Source: Gnetum montanum
Taxonomy: Eukaryota; Streptophyta; Gnetopsida; Gnetales; Gnetaceae
Direction of reading: 5' to 3'
Assembly (NCBI GenBank): GCA_015680685.1
Contig: MNCI01012686.1
Coordinates: 342,070-406,069 of the forward strand
DNA length: 64,000 nucleotides
Positions 33,907 through 47,360 of this stretch are shown here, piece by piece. Position 1 is the stretch's first letter; the number at the start of each line of letters is the position of its first letter. The translations under genes were made by a program, and so were the position numbers. Under the pieces are notes generated by a model. It was not told the DNA's origin. It searched no databases and worked only from the letters and a program-made list of their open reading frames with translations.

Positions 33907-36684
33907 TTAAGTTGTGATTGGTGGTGATGGATCTTGCATTGGCTGCTTTCTCTTGTCATCAAGTTTCTAAAATTTGTATCTATTTAGGAGCACCTAAAGT
34001 TTCTCCTCCAATCTAGGGTCATGCATCATCCATGCTGATTGAGCAATGTGTGATGGAGTTGGTACATCCCATGAACATGGCAACTGCAGGAACATCTTAT
34101 TTACCTTGATGTACAACACCGCAAATTGCCTTCTTTCCTTCTCAAATGCCCTTGCCTTGGCTCTCAATTCCTAATAGTCAAAAATTCTTTTGGCTAGGTT
34201 TGTAGCAACATCTTTCTACCCTTGGTAGCCAATTTTAACTACTTCTAATCTAGATTTTCCCACATATAACTTCTATAGAGCATCCTTTCTATCTGCAAAC
34301 TCCTTTTCATACAAGGCGTATGTGGCTGCTACTTGCTATTCAAGCTCATTTTTGGGCCTGCCTATTGTCAACATGGCTAGGTTAGCATAACAAAGGTTAG
34401 TTAACCCCATGTATTCTATCAAATCTTGTATTTGTAGGTCTTTATTTTTAATCTCCACTTAGTGGACATGGGTCATGCTATCCAAGATGGACTACCAATT
34501 TGGATTTTATGCTAAAATGACATTGATCTAGGCCTTTGCCATTTGAATTTCCTTCTCATTGATCTGTTTGTACATGCCCACTTAATCATGGAAGTGTTCT
34601 TTGAGCCTTTCATGCCTTTTTGCCTCATTTTGACATGTGCTTATTTCAATAGCTAATTTTTGTCAGATGGTGCATACCTCCTCCATTAAGAGGATTTTGT
34701 TCTCATGTGTAAGGTGACTCATATCCTGATTGACCCTCAATAGTTGTTCTCTTAACTGATGAATACTTTCTTCAAGGATGTTTTTTGCTTCTCTACATTG
34801 GTCAACCTGGTGTTCTCTACAACGAGTTTCTTGTTTTCTTCCTGTACTATAGTGAATTCCTTAGCATGTGTATATGTCTATGCTTTTGCTATTGAGGCAT
34901 TCCATATTGCTTTCTCCTTTTCATTTTTTATTTGCTTATTATGTTCCATGAGGTGATTGATTTGTTTTAAGCTAAATTGTTCCAGTTGGTCAGGTGAAAT
35001 AAATTGAGTAGGATCTCTCTATTCTACCCTTAGGATCACAAGCTCTTCTTGTAATCTATGAACTTCATTTTCTGCATGCTCTTCCCTAGTCTCTACCATG
35101 ATTAGCTTACCCTTGGTTGTTATGAGTTCTAATTGTATTATAGTGACATCATTTGAGATGTCAAAAAGATTTATCATAACTTGTCCAATTTGTAGTAGTC
35201 GATCTAGCACATCCTCATCATCTGCAAGAGCCATCGAGGTACTAGCTAACATTTGAGCATCTTTGGCTCTAGAAAGATCAATTGGTGGTACAATAGGTAC
35301 ATTGAATGATTTCTTTATGTTTTCTGTGATCACTTCCATGGCTCCTGCTACATCTTGGTGCTACATAACCACAATTGTGGCTCCTTCACCAGTTTCTAGC
35401 AGCACTTGAAACAATGTAGCATTCCTAAAAATTTGTTGTGACCATTGGTTCTCTTCTCTTGACTATAATAAAATTTTTCCATTAGTAGGATCTATGGAAA
35501 CTATGGATTGGATGGCATGGTTAATGACTTTATACAGGTTGGCCTCCTCACATGTTCCCCAACTGATAGTCTCTGCAATTTGTTGCAGATGAATCATTGA
35601 TGGCTTGTAATCTTGTGGTAGTGATGGTAGAACTTGCTACTGCTATTGCTCTTGCTACTACTGTTGCTCCTGTTGCTGACCACTAGGTCCTACTTGCTAT
35701 TGTTGCATAGTAGTTTGAGTGGTTTTCCTAGTGTCTACTTGTTTCTCCACCTAGTCCTTCTTTGACGATCTTGGCTTGAGCATTTCAGCATAGGAAGTGT
35801 TCTAAGCCTTCCTAGGGATGTCATTGGTGTACCCTAGGATTTCAGCATGTCTGCATAGCTTCTTGATGAGGCAAGGGAATGAAAGTACCAGCATCCCTAC
35901 CTTCTTTTCCTCAAACTGTCATTGATCTCAAGGAAATAGAGATGTGCGATGTTTGCATTAAATTTTTCCATTAAGATCGCACTTCCTTTGGCTACATATG
36001 TTGATATCCTATTCAATCTTTTTATGGGAAATAGATAATATGTGTCGATTTTGAAGTAAATCCTTTCTTAAAGAGTTAGCTCATTATAATCCTTGTCATC
36101 TTTGCCATATGCACTTTGCAACCACAATTTTCTTGTATTTGTATATGATCTAGTGGAAAGATGTGCTACTTTTACCCCTTCATTGGGCATAGTAAGGGCT
36201 TCATCTATCACCTTTATAGAATAGGATACTGAGACTCCCTTGATGTTAATTGTTGCATCTTTATTGTTGTCATGCCAAAATTGATACATCTCCCCCAAAT
36301 ATCATTCCTCATTGTTTATGAGTGTGGGCCATAACAATGACGCTTGGAGTTGTGTCTTCATCATTTCCAGAGAAAATTCTAGGAATGGACCAAAGTTGAG
36401 CTCATGATCACTGTGAACATGATTGTTTTTTCTTGGATGCCTTGGAGGCAATTTGGTGATAGTGTGAGGCATTGTCCTTGTTTTGGTACTCGTGGATCTA
36501 CTACCTCTGCTTGGGATGAGTGTCTTGTAGTAGGAGTTTCTTGATGGAGACTAAAAGATTGAGCCTCCTACTTCGCATGTTCTACTTGTGGGATCTGTTC
36601 CCCCATTCGGCTTCCTCCATGGCCTCTTGGCCTTTTTCTTGCTAGCTATGAAGGTCCTCCTATTGCTCCTCCTTTGAAGGCCAT
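33907..36684 (-). pseudogene. E4 ORF2: plant-transposon-protein-like domain plus coiled coil
   Basis: The frame from ATG 36684 to TAA 33907 is exactly 926 codons, one fewer than E2 ORF2, and keeps recognisable similarity throughout. Both share MA(F/L)K at the start, GVSVSYS or GMTIDFS, LWLQSAYGKD or WLERAYGKD, FNVPIVPP or FNVPVVPP, DRLLQIGQVM, and a PMQDPSPP or PMEEPSPP tail. Open stretches are 36298-36068 and 35339-35019. The second half is coiled-coil-like. It lies after pol and just before the 3' LTR, downstream of the internal promoter-like block at 37237-37295 and a GATTCCAG acceptor. Multiple stops make it inactive. Its function is unknown. Confidence 0.65.
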
Positions 36685-37236
36685 CTGGAATCATCAAGGG
36701 TTTGGAAATTATTAAAATGTTTACTCCAATTTTTGATAACTCTTTCCTTAATCATATCCTTTACTAGATCAAGTTCTTAGCTTGTTATGATTGCAGAGCT
36801 AGAAAAATATTCAAAAAGAAACCCCTTATGTGTTAGTTTCCTTATAACCCTTCACAGTTATCTATTTTGCTCTTATTTATGGCTTATGATAGTTGGTATG
36901 GTCATTAAGAGGATTATTTAAGTGTTTTTGGCTATAGTATGATTGATTTTCATTAAAAATTTTCATTTTCCCTTATGTACTTACCCTTATAATACCTTTA
37001 GGCATTAGAAAATTCTAACTCAAATTTTAGCAATATCATGCTAAGCACCATCCCCATGACTAAGTTGAGAGCTTCATGGTTAGCAAGGTTCAAAAATCGT
37101 AGAAATTAGAGCTACGAGGGTGGAGTTATGAGTGTTTGAAGTTGGGAGATTAGAGCTCTTAGTTTAGAAGAAAAAATGGCAAAAACTCCCTTAGCTTCAA
37201 AAGTTGAAAATGAAAAATTTGCTAAGTCCCCTACAG
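36685..37236 (-). other. ORF2 leader region, E4
   Basis: Noncoding, matching the leader of E2 (10994-11398) and E1. Minus CTTAGTCATGGGGATG near 37061 matches the conserved block in E1 and E2. Confidence 0.5.
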
Positions 37237-37295
37237 TATATATACTTTTTTTTATGCATGATATCATATATTTGATATCGTAGGTGATTTGATAT
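37237..37295 (-). promoter_or_regulatory. Internal promoter-like block upstream of ORF2, E4
   Basis: On the minus strand, ACGATATCAAATATATGATA is followed by GTATATATAC at 37236-37245. Position and order match the internal blocks of E2 and E1. Confidence 0.45.
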
Positions 37296-37622
37296 ATCAG
37301 AGGTGAAAATTTTAAATTTCTCATTGATTTTTCTTAAAAAAGAATGAGTCAGTTGGAATGTCTGGAAGATATAAAACATGTTTATAGGGTCTTAGGCTAG
37401 GAATGATACATATTTTTTAAGAATTTGGCATAGAAAGTGCATAAAGAAGGAATCTTGGGCTATGAAACTTTATAAGTGTTTTGGATGGATAGGAAATGGG
37501 TGATGAAGTTTTAGTGTCCAACTAGAGTTCAAGATGATTAGGAAAGGTTTTTATTTAGTTATTTAGTATTCTAGAAGGCACAAGATGATGTGGAATTGCT
37601 CTATGGGTATAAGATACAATAA

Positions 37623-37668
37623 TTATACAAGTGGGTCCTTCCCAAAGTAGGCTTTAGCCCTTGTATAA
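37623..37668 (-). ncRNA. Three-way-junction RNA motif, E4 copy
   Basis: Minus-strand arms TTATACAAG and CTTGTATAA pair over 9 bp. Hairpin 1 is GGCT-AA-AGCC, hairpin 2 TGGG-AAGGA-CCCA. It is shorter than the other copies because eight bases between the arm and hairpin 1 are missing. Confidence 0.6.
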
Positions 37669-38613
37669 CCATGCCTCATTGTGTCCTTAGGTACTTAAGG
37701 AGTTGAATGTAACACATACCTATTTAGAAAAACACACATGTTAGTAGCACCAAGTTGGAAAAATTACCCTATATTACACAAAAGCACAACTTATGATTAG
37801 ATATATATAGTGAGATGAAATGAACTTAGAAGGTATTGCAGACATCGGGACATGAGGTGTCTTACCATAGGCATAATGAATTCTTGTGTTTTATTAATGG
37901 TCAAGGTAATCATTAACCCTTCTGTCCAAGATTCATACCAAGTCCAGACCACATTCTAGTGACATCACACTGTTTTATCTCTTGGAGTTACAACTGTAAG
38001 ACTACCACTACTGCAAGGAGTATTACCACTTGGCATATTGTCCAAGGGAGGAGTTTATTCATTGCACTTCTAATGATTTTTTTAGATTCTTGAGAAGCCA
38101 CCTACCTTCAGGCATGGGTAATTATTCTATGCATGAGTTTATTTTTATCTGTGTCAACCTTACCAGAGGATTTTCTTTAGGCATGGATAACATGTCTTTC
38201 TAGTGACATGGTAAGGCAACACTTATTACACTCGTACTTCCATTTTTCATTGGATCTACAAGGATATAATACAACCTAAGCAACAGGATAGAACTCACAA
38301 CAGTAATCCAAGAGAATCCATAGATCCCCTTGATGTCACACCCTTGACATTCCCACTTGGTTCTCCACTTTTTAGTCTAGGCAAAACGATCAAAAGTTTA
38401 TTCTTAGTTTTATGATGGAAAGAATATCATTATGGACATGGTAAGAACCTCTTATTAATGGAATGGATGGATGAATGTTGTGGTCTCACTGCACAAATAA
38501 TTAGTCCCTTATGGCCTGATAACATAGAGAAATATTCACCTTATTAGACTACATATTTCCTTATTCTTGATGTGTTTATTAGTAATCAAAATATTTACAA
38601 AGAAAATGACAAT
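37669..38613 (-). other. E4 noncoding spacer
   Basis: Matches E2 9840-10550 and E1 15174-15973. Near 38425-38460 it reads continuously across the site where E2 entered E1. Confidence 0.6.
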
Positions 38614-39490
38614 TGATGAGTGGCAAGGTACCCCTACACCCAACCATACGAATCACAAGTGTTCATGTGTAATCCGGTCGAATTCTGCAGACTATAGTTA
38701 CTAAGTGCACTAGAGCTAAACAGTGTGTGCGTGTTGTTTGTTTGTTGTCTTCCCAGTCCCACTTGTGAGATGCAATTGTATGGTTAAGTGTGACTGAGGC
38801 ATAATATTTTTATTATTTTGTGTTTTATGGAATTACTCACCTAAAACAAAAATAAAAGTAAGAGTGATTAAAAGTAAAAGTGATTAATTGTTAAGAAAAC
38901 TAAAGTCTAATCTAGCCTAACATAAGTAACCATTCCCACTTCTCGGACACATCCTGAACTTTGTGCAAACACTACTGGGCTATCAAATGCTAGTCGTTTC
39001 TAAGCTACCAAGTGTCACACGTATGCTTGAAGGGGTCGTGCTTGTGTATCTTACTAAGTTGCTTGATTAATCAAAATTAATTACTGCATAAACAACATCA
39101 ATGTAAATTGCATGAAATATAAATGCATAAGAAAGAAAATCTCAAGTGCTACAAGGAATGGATCAAAGAGCTCATCTTTATTTCCAACAAATGATATGCT
39201 CAGGTACATCAATGCTTGAATAAAGATTCGTTCACACTTAGACCTCCTGTTGTGGGCACTTGGAAAATATTCTAAGTTTCAAATGGACAAACTACAAGAG
39301 TTTCACTACTTGACTGCCAAAAACTTACTCCTAATTGTGTGCCTGGGTGCTGTATTTATAGACCCGGGAGTAACCTTGTGATATCGAATGTATGATATCG
39401 CATCTTGGGTCGTGATATTGCGTACTCGATATCATGTATCTAATATCGCGACCACCCCGATATTGGAGTATTGAAAAACACGATTTATCA
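38614..39490 (-). repeat. 3' LTR of E3
   Basis: Left edge TGATGAG, right edge TTATCA, next to the polypurine tract (minus TCGGGGTA). TATA on the minus strand at 39353-39360; GATATC array 39381-39465. Confidence 0.88.
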
Positions 39491-41640
39491 TACCCCGACA
39501 ACTGAATGAAAACTCATCCTCAAGTATAGAAGAAGAGGAACAAGTCCATTACAAAATATATTAGGGGGTGTGGACTTATTTAACTGACATGTAGAGTGAC
39601 ATAGAGAATACAAACGAATACAGAAGTGCCCAAGCCTACAATATTACAATGGTGTATAACATTGGGTGTTCATGACAATAGGAAAGAACACCAAAAGATC
39701 CAAAGAACATCCAACCCATTTTGGTAACAGAAGAATGAAGGAGAGATAGAAGAGATCCAGTGGTTATGAATAATCTCCCACGAGTGATATGGTTGCATCT
39801 TCCTTGGTGACGACAATCCCACTTCCAATCCACGCTTTCCACTATAATCACAACAAAACCAAGGATTAGTATATATGGTGCAACAGATATAATGGCTGAA
39901 TACCTTGTCTTGTTGGTGATTTTATCTAGCCAGGTTGTGATTGTGATAGATTGGTTGCTTGATGTTATTAGTGGAAAGACTGATGAATGGGTTAAACAAG
40001 AGAAGAAATCCATGTAATTCAGAAAAAGCTTAACATAAGGAGTCCTAGAAAGAGGGTATTCACAACAATAAAAAGGAGTTCATTACAAATAGTTGTGAAG
40101 GTGCATACAATTGGATGACATGAATGGGGTAAATAAAAAGAATTTTATTGTAACAATGTCTAAGGGTAAAGAACTTAACTTAACCAAACCAAAAGATACG
40201 CAAGTGGGTCCTCCCCAAAGTAGGCACAGGCCTTTCATGCCCTTGCATAACCTCAAACCAAGGAGTTCATGGGCACCATGGATGATTAATGGTTATGGAA
40301 AGTTAAGTACAAAAAACCTAAAAGTAACCGACTGAGAAACCCGACACATCAAACCAAAACATTGAATCAAAATATGAAACTCGTAGCGAGGTGAGGCATG
40401 AAAAGCATAGATGCATGATAGAGAGAGTGGAATGGAGTTCCTAATTATGGTCACATACAGTCCCTTATGGAGTTTGTGATTAATTGACTTGGTAGGACCT
40501 TTCCTTATTCCAGATCAAAACCAACCACTTTCAATGACTTCGCATTGACATTCTAAGGCAAGTCCATCCCCTGAGACACAAGAATGCTCCCACAAAACAA
40601 CCACTATTCCAAACTGGAGTGAAGGTAGGAAGTGAGAAAGGGCCTTAGTTAGAGGAGACAAGACAAGTCTCATAACCAATGCTTGTATTCCTTTTATTTG
40701 GTCTAAGGGTCGTGCTTTGAATTCCCATGTTTTTTTTGAATGGGAACCATACCATGTAAAGACCCATGCATTTTTCGCATTTATTTTGTCCAAGAGGTGT
40801 GCTTTGAATCCTCATTTTTTTGTGTGATGAGGACCACACCATGCAAGGACTTATTTGACTTCCTATTATTAAATGACATAGAATGGTGAGAAGCTTACGA
40901 GAACACCCCTGCACACAAGAAAATAGAAAAGCACAAAGAATACCACATCCCTTTGAAGCCACACCTTGTCCAAACCTTTGATTCCTTCACAATTCCTAAA
41001 ACTACACAAGTCACCAATTTATTAAAGTTGTATTAATGAAGAAGAGACTACATGCTTCCAAAACAAGGAAAACTATAGAGTATGTGGATGGGTGGATGAT
41101 GTGAACTCATTGTCTATTACACGAAAAGAAACCATGTCCTAGTCGTTAGTAATGACATTCAAAGTCAAAAACTAGACATCAACAATCAAATTACAAATGA
41201 AGCATACCACCATTGAGTAGTGCATTACCATTGTGCTTGCCACCTTATTAGCAAAAACAGGAGGGAAACACATCAAACACAAGAAAACATAACCATAAAA
41301 GAAAGTAAAAGAGTATATAATAAATATTGAATATATTAACAATGATGTAAAGCAAAAACTAAGGGAAAACCAATATTCTTAAAAATACAAATATGTAAAA
41401 CAAAAAATGTAAAACAAAGAAGATTAAAACAAAAAGTTGTAAAACCAAAAATGTGTAAAACAAAAAGGTCAAAACTGAGGAGCTACCTAAGGTGTTAGTA
41501 TGGATGGCCATCTCCCCCATGACTAAGTTGAAAGGGAGAGATTCGAAAGATTGAGTGTGGTTGTCCATTTGGCAAGGTGTTTGTTGAGTTGGTTGGCTTG
41601 GGCTCATGGAAAGGTTTTATTTGTTAAATGTTGACTAACT
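39491..41640 (-). other. E3 noncoding tail between integrase and 3' LTR
   Basis: No ORF2 is present here, unlike E2 and E4. Short open frames (40515-40962) arise from an imperfect tandem duplication of about 87 bases (GTGCTTTGAAT at 40712 and 40799). The rest is A-rich with repeated AAACAAAAA-type runs (41390-41475). Confidence 0.6.
40196..40250 (-). ncRNA. Three-way-junction RNA motif, E3 copy
   Basis: Minus-strand arms TTATGCAAG and CTTGCGTAT pair except at the outermost base and with one G-T wobble. An A-T pair of the other copies is G-C here. Hairpin 1 is AGGC-CTGT-GCCT, hairpin 2 TGGG-GAGGA-CCCA. Confidence 0.6.
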
Positions 41641-44600
41641 ATTTTTTGTCTGGGCTGTCAGGTTTGTAGATGATCATGGCCCTAGATGGAAAAGTCTCAT
41701 CAATGATGTAAGGTCCTTTTCACAATGTTTGAAATTTGTTTCGTTGGGGTACATGTGTAGGATTCCAATAGAGAACCTTGTCTCCTGGTTGAAACTTGGC
41801 TTTTCTTATTTTGAGGTCATGGTATTTCTTGTTGAATGCCTTATGCATCTCATTGGATGATAGGGCCATTAACTAATTTTCATCTAGTAGTTTGAGACTC
41901 ATTAATTGTTCTTTCTGTGCTAGACCTAGATCTAGGTCAAGGTCATAGGTTGTAGAGAGTATGTTGAGCTTGGATTGGATGGGCAATGTTGGTAGATTTC
42001 CATACACAAGCTCATAGGGAGAATAACCTATGGGAAACTTCCATGTGGAGTGATAGGCTCAAAGGGCATCATTTAATTTAGTACTCCAATCCTTTTGGTA
42101 TTTACTAATGGTATGCATTAAGATTTTTATAATCTCTTGATTAGTAACTTTAGCTTGATCATTGGCTTGGGGGTGATATGGTGTTGTGAATTTATGTTCA
42201 ACCCCCAAGCATTGCATCAGCTTTTGGAAAGTATTACTTGTAAAATGAGTTCCATTATTAGAAATTAATGCATGAGGTATACCAAACCTATTTACGATGT
42301 TTTGTTGTACATATTGAGCAGCAGTGGTGGATGTATAGTTGGTGACGACTGCTACTTCTACCCACTTGGTACAATAGTTAACTACAACTATTATATATTC
42401 CTTTTTATTTGATAAAGGTGCGATGGAACCCATGAAGTCAATGCCCCAAATGTCGAATGGTTTGAGAGGTTGTATCCATTGTTGGGGTCCCTCCATTTGA
42501 GTTGTCATTCCACTATCCCTTTGGCAATGATCACAAGCACGGACGAATTGATGTGCATCCTTGAAGATTCTTGGCCAATAATACCCAACCATGAGGATTT
42601 TTATGGCTGTGATTCTCCCAGCATAATGGCCCCCACAAGGACTTTTGTAAGCATCTTGAAGAACGCAAAGTTGATTTGTATTAAGGACACACCAATGTAC
42701 AAGGGCGTTGGGACAAACCTTTTAAAGGTTCTCATTAATCTCCATGAAATATTTGACCTAGTGAAGAAACTGCTATTTCTTTCTAGTGTCCAGCCCTTAC
42801 GACAGTTCTTGCTTGAGCAGATAAGTGAGGATGGTGTCGTACCATTTTAGTTCATCAGGCATTTGTGCATTAATAGCACCTGCAAGGAGAGATTCATTAG
42901 GGAATTAATTAGATAAAGAGCTCTCTTTCTCCTTGTCATCCCATCTTAGTTGTGATAAGTGATCTGTGACCATATTCTCCACAACTTTATGATCTACCAT
43001 TGTGAGATTGAATTCCTACAAAATCACAAGCCACCGTATGACATGGGGGGACACTATTGGTTTGTTCATTAAAAATCTGATGGTGCTATGATCTATGTGT
43101 ACAAACACTTTGTAACCAAGCACATAGTGCCTGAACTTCTCAAAAGTGAACACCACTATCATCAACTCCTTTTTTGTGGTGGTGTAGTTTAGTTGTGCAC
43201 TTGCAATGCTCCGGCTTACACAGTGAATGTAATATGGATGTTTTTGATCATCCATCTGCGTAAGAACTAGCCCCAAAGCATAATTTGATGCATCGGTCAT
43301 CACATGAAATAGTCTGGACCAATTTGGTGCTTGAAGAATGAGATTTTCAACAAAATTATACTTTAATTGTTGAAATGCTTCTTCACATGCAGGAGTCCAG
43401 AAAAAAATGCATTCTTCTTTGTCAATTCTACCAATGGCTTGGAAATTTTGAAATTCTCGATGAATCACTGGTAGTAGCTAGTATGACCAAGGAATGACCG
43501 AGCTTCTTTGACTATTTCAGGTTAGCAGGTTATTCCTTGGATGACCCTTATTTTTTTAGGGTCCACCTTGATTTCTACTTTTGAGATGCAATGCCCCAAG
43601 ACTGTGCCTTCCTAGACCAGAAGATGACTCTTTTGTTAATTAAGCTGGAGGTTTTTTTTGACACATCTTTTCAACAGTTGCTCAAGACAGTCCAGAGCTT
43701 GCTCGAATGTAGCTTCATAGGTAGAAAAATCATTCATAAAAACTTCTACCCTGCTACCAATTTGCTATTGAAAAATGCTAAGAACTAATCGTTAAAATGT
43801 GGCTGGGACATTGCATAGACCAAATGGCATCTATCAGTAGGTAAAAGTTTCCCAAGGACTTGTGAAAGTTATCTTTGCCTGGTCCTCTGGTGTAATTTGA
43901 ATTTGGTTATAGCCACTATAACCATCAAGAAAGATGCAATAGTTATGCCTCAAAATGGTGTCCAACACTTGGTTGACGAAAGGAAATAGAAAATGATCCT
44001 TGAAAGTTGCCATGTTGAGCAGTCAGAAATCAATGCACACCTGCCATTTACCTTCTTTCTTTGGTACGATCATGAGTGGACTGACCCACTCACTATCTGC
44101 AATAGGGTAGATGAATCTTGCTTTGAGGAGTTGTTTAATCTCCTCTTTAACAATATGTTTTAACTTGGGATTCAAACGTTGTTGCGGTTGTTGTTTTGGC
44201 TTGATGATGAGGTCAGTATATATTTAGTGCTAGCATATTCTTAGATCTATCCCAGTGAGTTTGGAATATGACCAGGTGAAGGCTGCTGACCATTTTTCCA
44301 TAAATTTTATCAATTTTCTCTTCTGTTCTACAGCAAGCTTGGCATTAATAATAATCGGCCTCCCTCTTTTCAAAAATACATACTCCATTCTAGCCGGTAG
44401 CATCTCCAATTCAAGGGGCTCTTGTTTAAAGGGATAGTGATGGACTTCAAAGGAGCCAAAAAATTAATGGGATAGTGATGGACTGGTTCACTAGTTCTAG
44501 CTAGATGTTTCTCTTCTTCAAAGGAGAAAGGTTTCACATTGTATACATATCATGCAAGATCAAATTAACATCAGAACGAAGAGCCTTACAAGGTTCATTC

Positions 44601-44900
44601 CTAGCCATTTGTAAGTAAACTAGGGGACTTCCAAGATCAGCTAATTTTTTGGGTAGGTTACTAGCTCGAATCCAATTAGATACAACATGTGTTAGCATTA
44701 TAGTATGGATTCAAGAGGGATTTTGGTTTGAAGGGGACTTAGATAGAGAGGAAATAGAGGAAGATGGAGGAGTAGGGTTACCAACCATCGATGTGTCCGA
44801 GGGCTTTAGTGGATTGCAAGGTTAGAAGAAGGATGTTTTCTTTGTTCCTGGCTTTGACTTGCTAGATGGGTTAACTGATTTTAGGTTAACTACCCTCATA
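41640..44900 (-). pseudogene. pol: E3 pol: protease remnant, reverse transcriptase, RNase H, integrase
   Basis: Minus strand, transcribed right to left. The protease (44880-44450) is mostly deleted. Reverse transcriptase (about 44250-43500) keeps LLKARFIYPIADSEWVSP, FLDGYSGYNQI and MPFGLCN, but the catalytic box reads FMND where an aspartate pair is normal. RNase H (43468-43016, uninterrupted) has all three acids: MTDASN, KKELMI, HIDHST. Integrase (from about 42700; open 42592-42059) has HCQRD of the zinc region and a D-D-35-E domain at exact spacing, but only the first acid remains (GIDFMG); the other two are N and K. The order RT-RH-INT is that of Ty3/Gypsy, and the RT motifs are Athila-like. 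It cannot be active. Confidence 0.82.
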
Positions 44901-45299
44901 ACGTTCCTTTGTTGTGGTTGTGTAGGCAATTCACCTTGCATGGATGGAGTAGCTGGTAGTTATGTAGGAGGTGAAGGAGTAGGTGAAAGAATAAGAGGTG
45001 CATGAGGGTAGTAGGTGGCATCCCTTCGTAGATAGGGTGATTGGTATATTTCAGGAGGGTAGTGGTAAGATTGGTAAGCAACAATATAACCAGATGAGTC
45101 CCTTGGAGATGAAGGTTACTAAACATAGTAACCGTAGGGATTTGGTTGCTGGTAAGGGTATTGCTATCTTAGAGGTGGCAATGCCCATGATTGTGGTTGT
45201 TTCCACTACTGATATAGTTCATAGTGTTGTAGAGGAGTTCCACTTGGATAGTACTACTGTGGTTGGTGGAACTGTCAAGGATTACCTTGTGGATAAGAC

Positions 45300-47197
45300 A
45301 ATATTTTGGGCATTTGCCTTTGTGTAAGTCGTGGATGTAAGGCATACATCCCAGATTCTTGCAAGTGTGATACAACTAGACAACATCCCTTAGGATGTTC
45401 ATACTAGCAAACATCACACCACCATCATCATCTAACTTGTTATTCACAACCATCTCTATTATAGCCATTTTACCTTTACCCCTAGATATGGTGCGTTCAG
45501 CTTCCTTACACCTCTGACGCTCTTGCTTACCACTTTGCTCCTTGGACTCTTCAGAAATTTTCAAGATAGTTTAAAACTTATTGTCAATGGAGTCCCATAA
45601 CTGATCAACCTTGGCTATGATTTCTGATTACAATTTTTGGAATAGCAAGGTTTTCTGATTTACCATCTCATATTTGGCCAATTCATCCTTACTATCACAA
45701 AATTGAACCTCTTTTTTTTAAATAGAAGGGTCCCTATTGTATTCCTATGCATTTTCAGATTTTCTTAGCTCTCCCTCCTCCTTAGCTACCTGCTCAATTA
45801 GTTTTTGGATCCAACAGGTGCTTAACTCTACCAATCTCCCTTGGGCATAGATGCTAAGGGGTTTCCTAGTTTCAGACCACAACCCGTCTAGGATATGGAA
45901 AAGCTGATCAAGCTAAGAGTATCCATGGCTGGGACACCTAGACAATAGAGAGTAGTATCAGCCAATAGTAGCATCCAAGGGCTCATGATTTCCTTGTTTC
46001 TAGCCTTGAATTTTTTTTCTTAGATTGGATACTCGGGAGTACATTTGATATTTGTCATTGAATAGTTCCAACATTGTACTCCACCACCTGATTGATTCTG
46101 GTTCCAAGGATCAATACCAACTTTCTACTTCCTTTATAAGTATCCTTGGAAATAATTTCAGCTTTTGCCAGTCATTTTCAATATTTTGCAAGGTACATGC
46201 ATCTTGGAAGGCCTGAAGATGATTTTGTGGATCAGCATCATGTCCTCCCTCAAACCAAGGGATAGTGTTCATATCAAGCCTCTTTATTCTACTATCCTGT
46301 ACGTGCCTGGTTGGAATCCTTAGAGCCTCTACAATATTTAACATGCCCTGAGTAGTAAGTAGAGGTTCATCAAGGCCATGATGGTGGTGCCTACGATGTT
46401 CCCTACTAGCCCTTCTTTCTTGATGATGGGCCTCTTTGGATTGTCCACATCTTCAATCACGATTGTCTTGATGGTCCCTTCTATTATTCTAGTCCTGTTA
46501 GTCACTTTCATCATGGTTATTTCTTCTACGGTCATGATTTGGACCAGATGAAGAAGAAGACGATGATAATGAAGGGAAATAAGAAGGGGAACTTGCTCCG
46601 TGCTGACGCATATCATCCTTCCTTTAATGCTTGCGACCATGATTGTGATCATGATCTCCTTTATCCTCCTTTTCTTGACTTGCTTCTTCGGATTGATTTT
46701 TGTCATTGGATCCATTTCGACCAAAACCTGGATTATGGATTATGGATTGTACATTTTGGTTGAGGGCTCCTTAAACAAAGTTAAAGAGAGGAGAATCACT
46801 AAAGAAGTGGTCACCTTCATCAATTGAGCCAAGCGGAGGTGGAAGGATGTTTGACCCCTTGCCCTTCACAAGCTCATGTTGGTGCTCCAGTTGATGATCC
46901 CTTAATCTTTGCACTTTAGTGGGGTGATAATCCCTTGAGTCGGGATCTCGCATCTCATATTCTCCATGGAGATGTTGAAGCCTGTGTCGTGTGAGAATTA
47001 GCTAGAGCATTGCTGGAACAGATTGGTTAGGTAACAACACAATGTTGCCTTCCATATCACACCCTCATCGGTTCATCTTGATGTAAGATGAAGCTAAAGT
47101 TTGGTACATACTCATCGGGATGAGCATATACCGCCCGGTATTGCTAAAGCACATGAACTGCCCTAGGTGGAGATGGGCTCATGTGAGAAGAAGACAT
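45300..47197 (-). pseudogene. gag: E3 gag
   Basis: The frame probably starts at ATG 47197 (MSSSHMSPSPP), 164 bases after the LTR. The gag domain is recognisable in 46344-46020: RIKRLDMNTIPWFEGG, NHLQAFQDACTL, KLKLFPRILIKEVESWY. A decayed zinc knuckle near 45350-45310 retains HKGKCP but has lost one Cys and the His of the C-x2-C-x3-H-x4-C pattern. Several in-frame stops make it inactive. It is the structural protein of the element, similar in order to E2 gag. Confidence 0.75.
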
Positions 47198-47341
47198 TTT
47201 GTGTTAATAAATAGTGTGCAGTTAAGATTTAATTTAATGACAGTAATAATAATTTTTATTTTTGTAGGATATGACTCTTTAGGTTCGAACAACAAGGTTA
47301 CTAAATTTTACTAGGCTTAGATAGTGCACGAAGAACTACAA

Positions 47342-47360
47342 TCCCTGGCAACGATGCCAA
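47342..47360 (-). other. Primer-binding site of E3
   Basis: Minus TTGGCATCGTTGCCAGGGA directly after the 5' LTR, nearly identical to E2. Confidence 0.65.
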
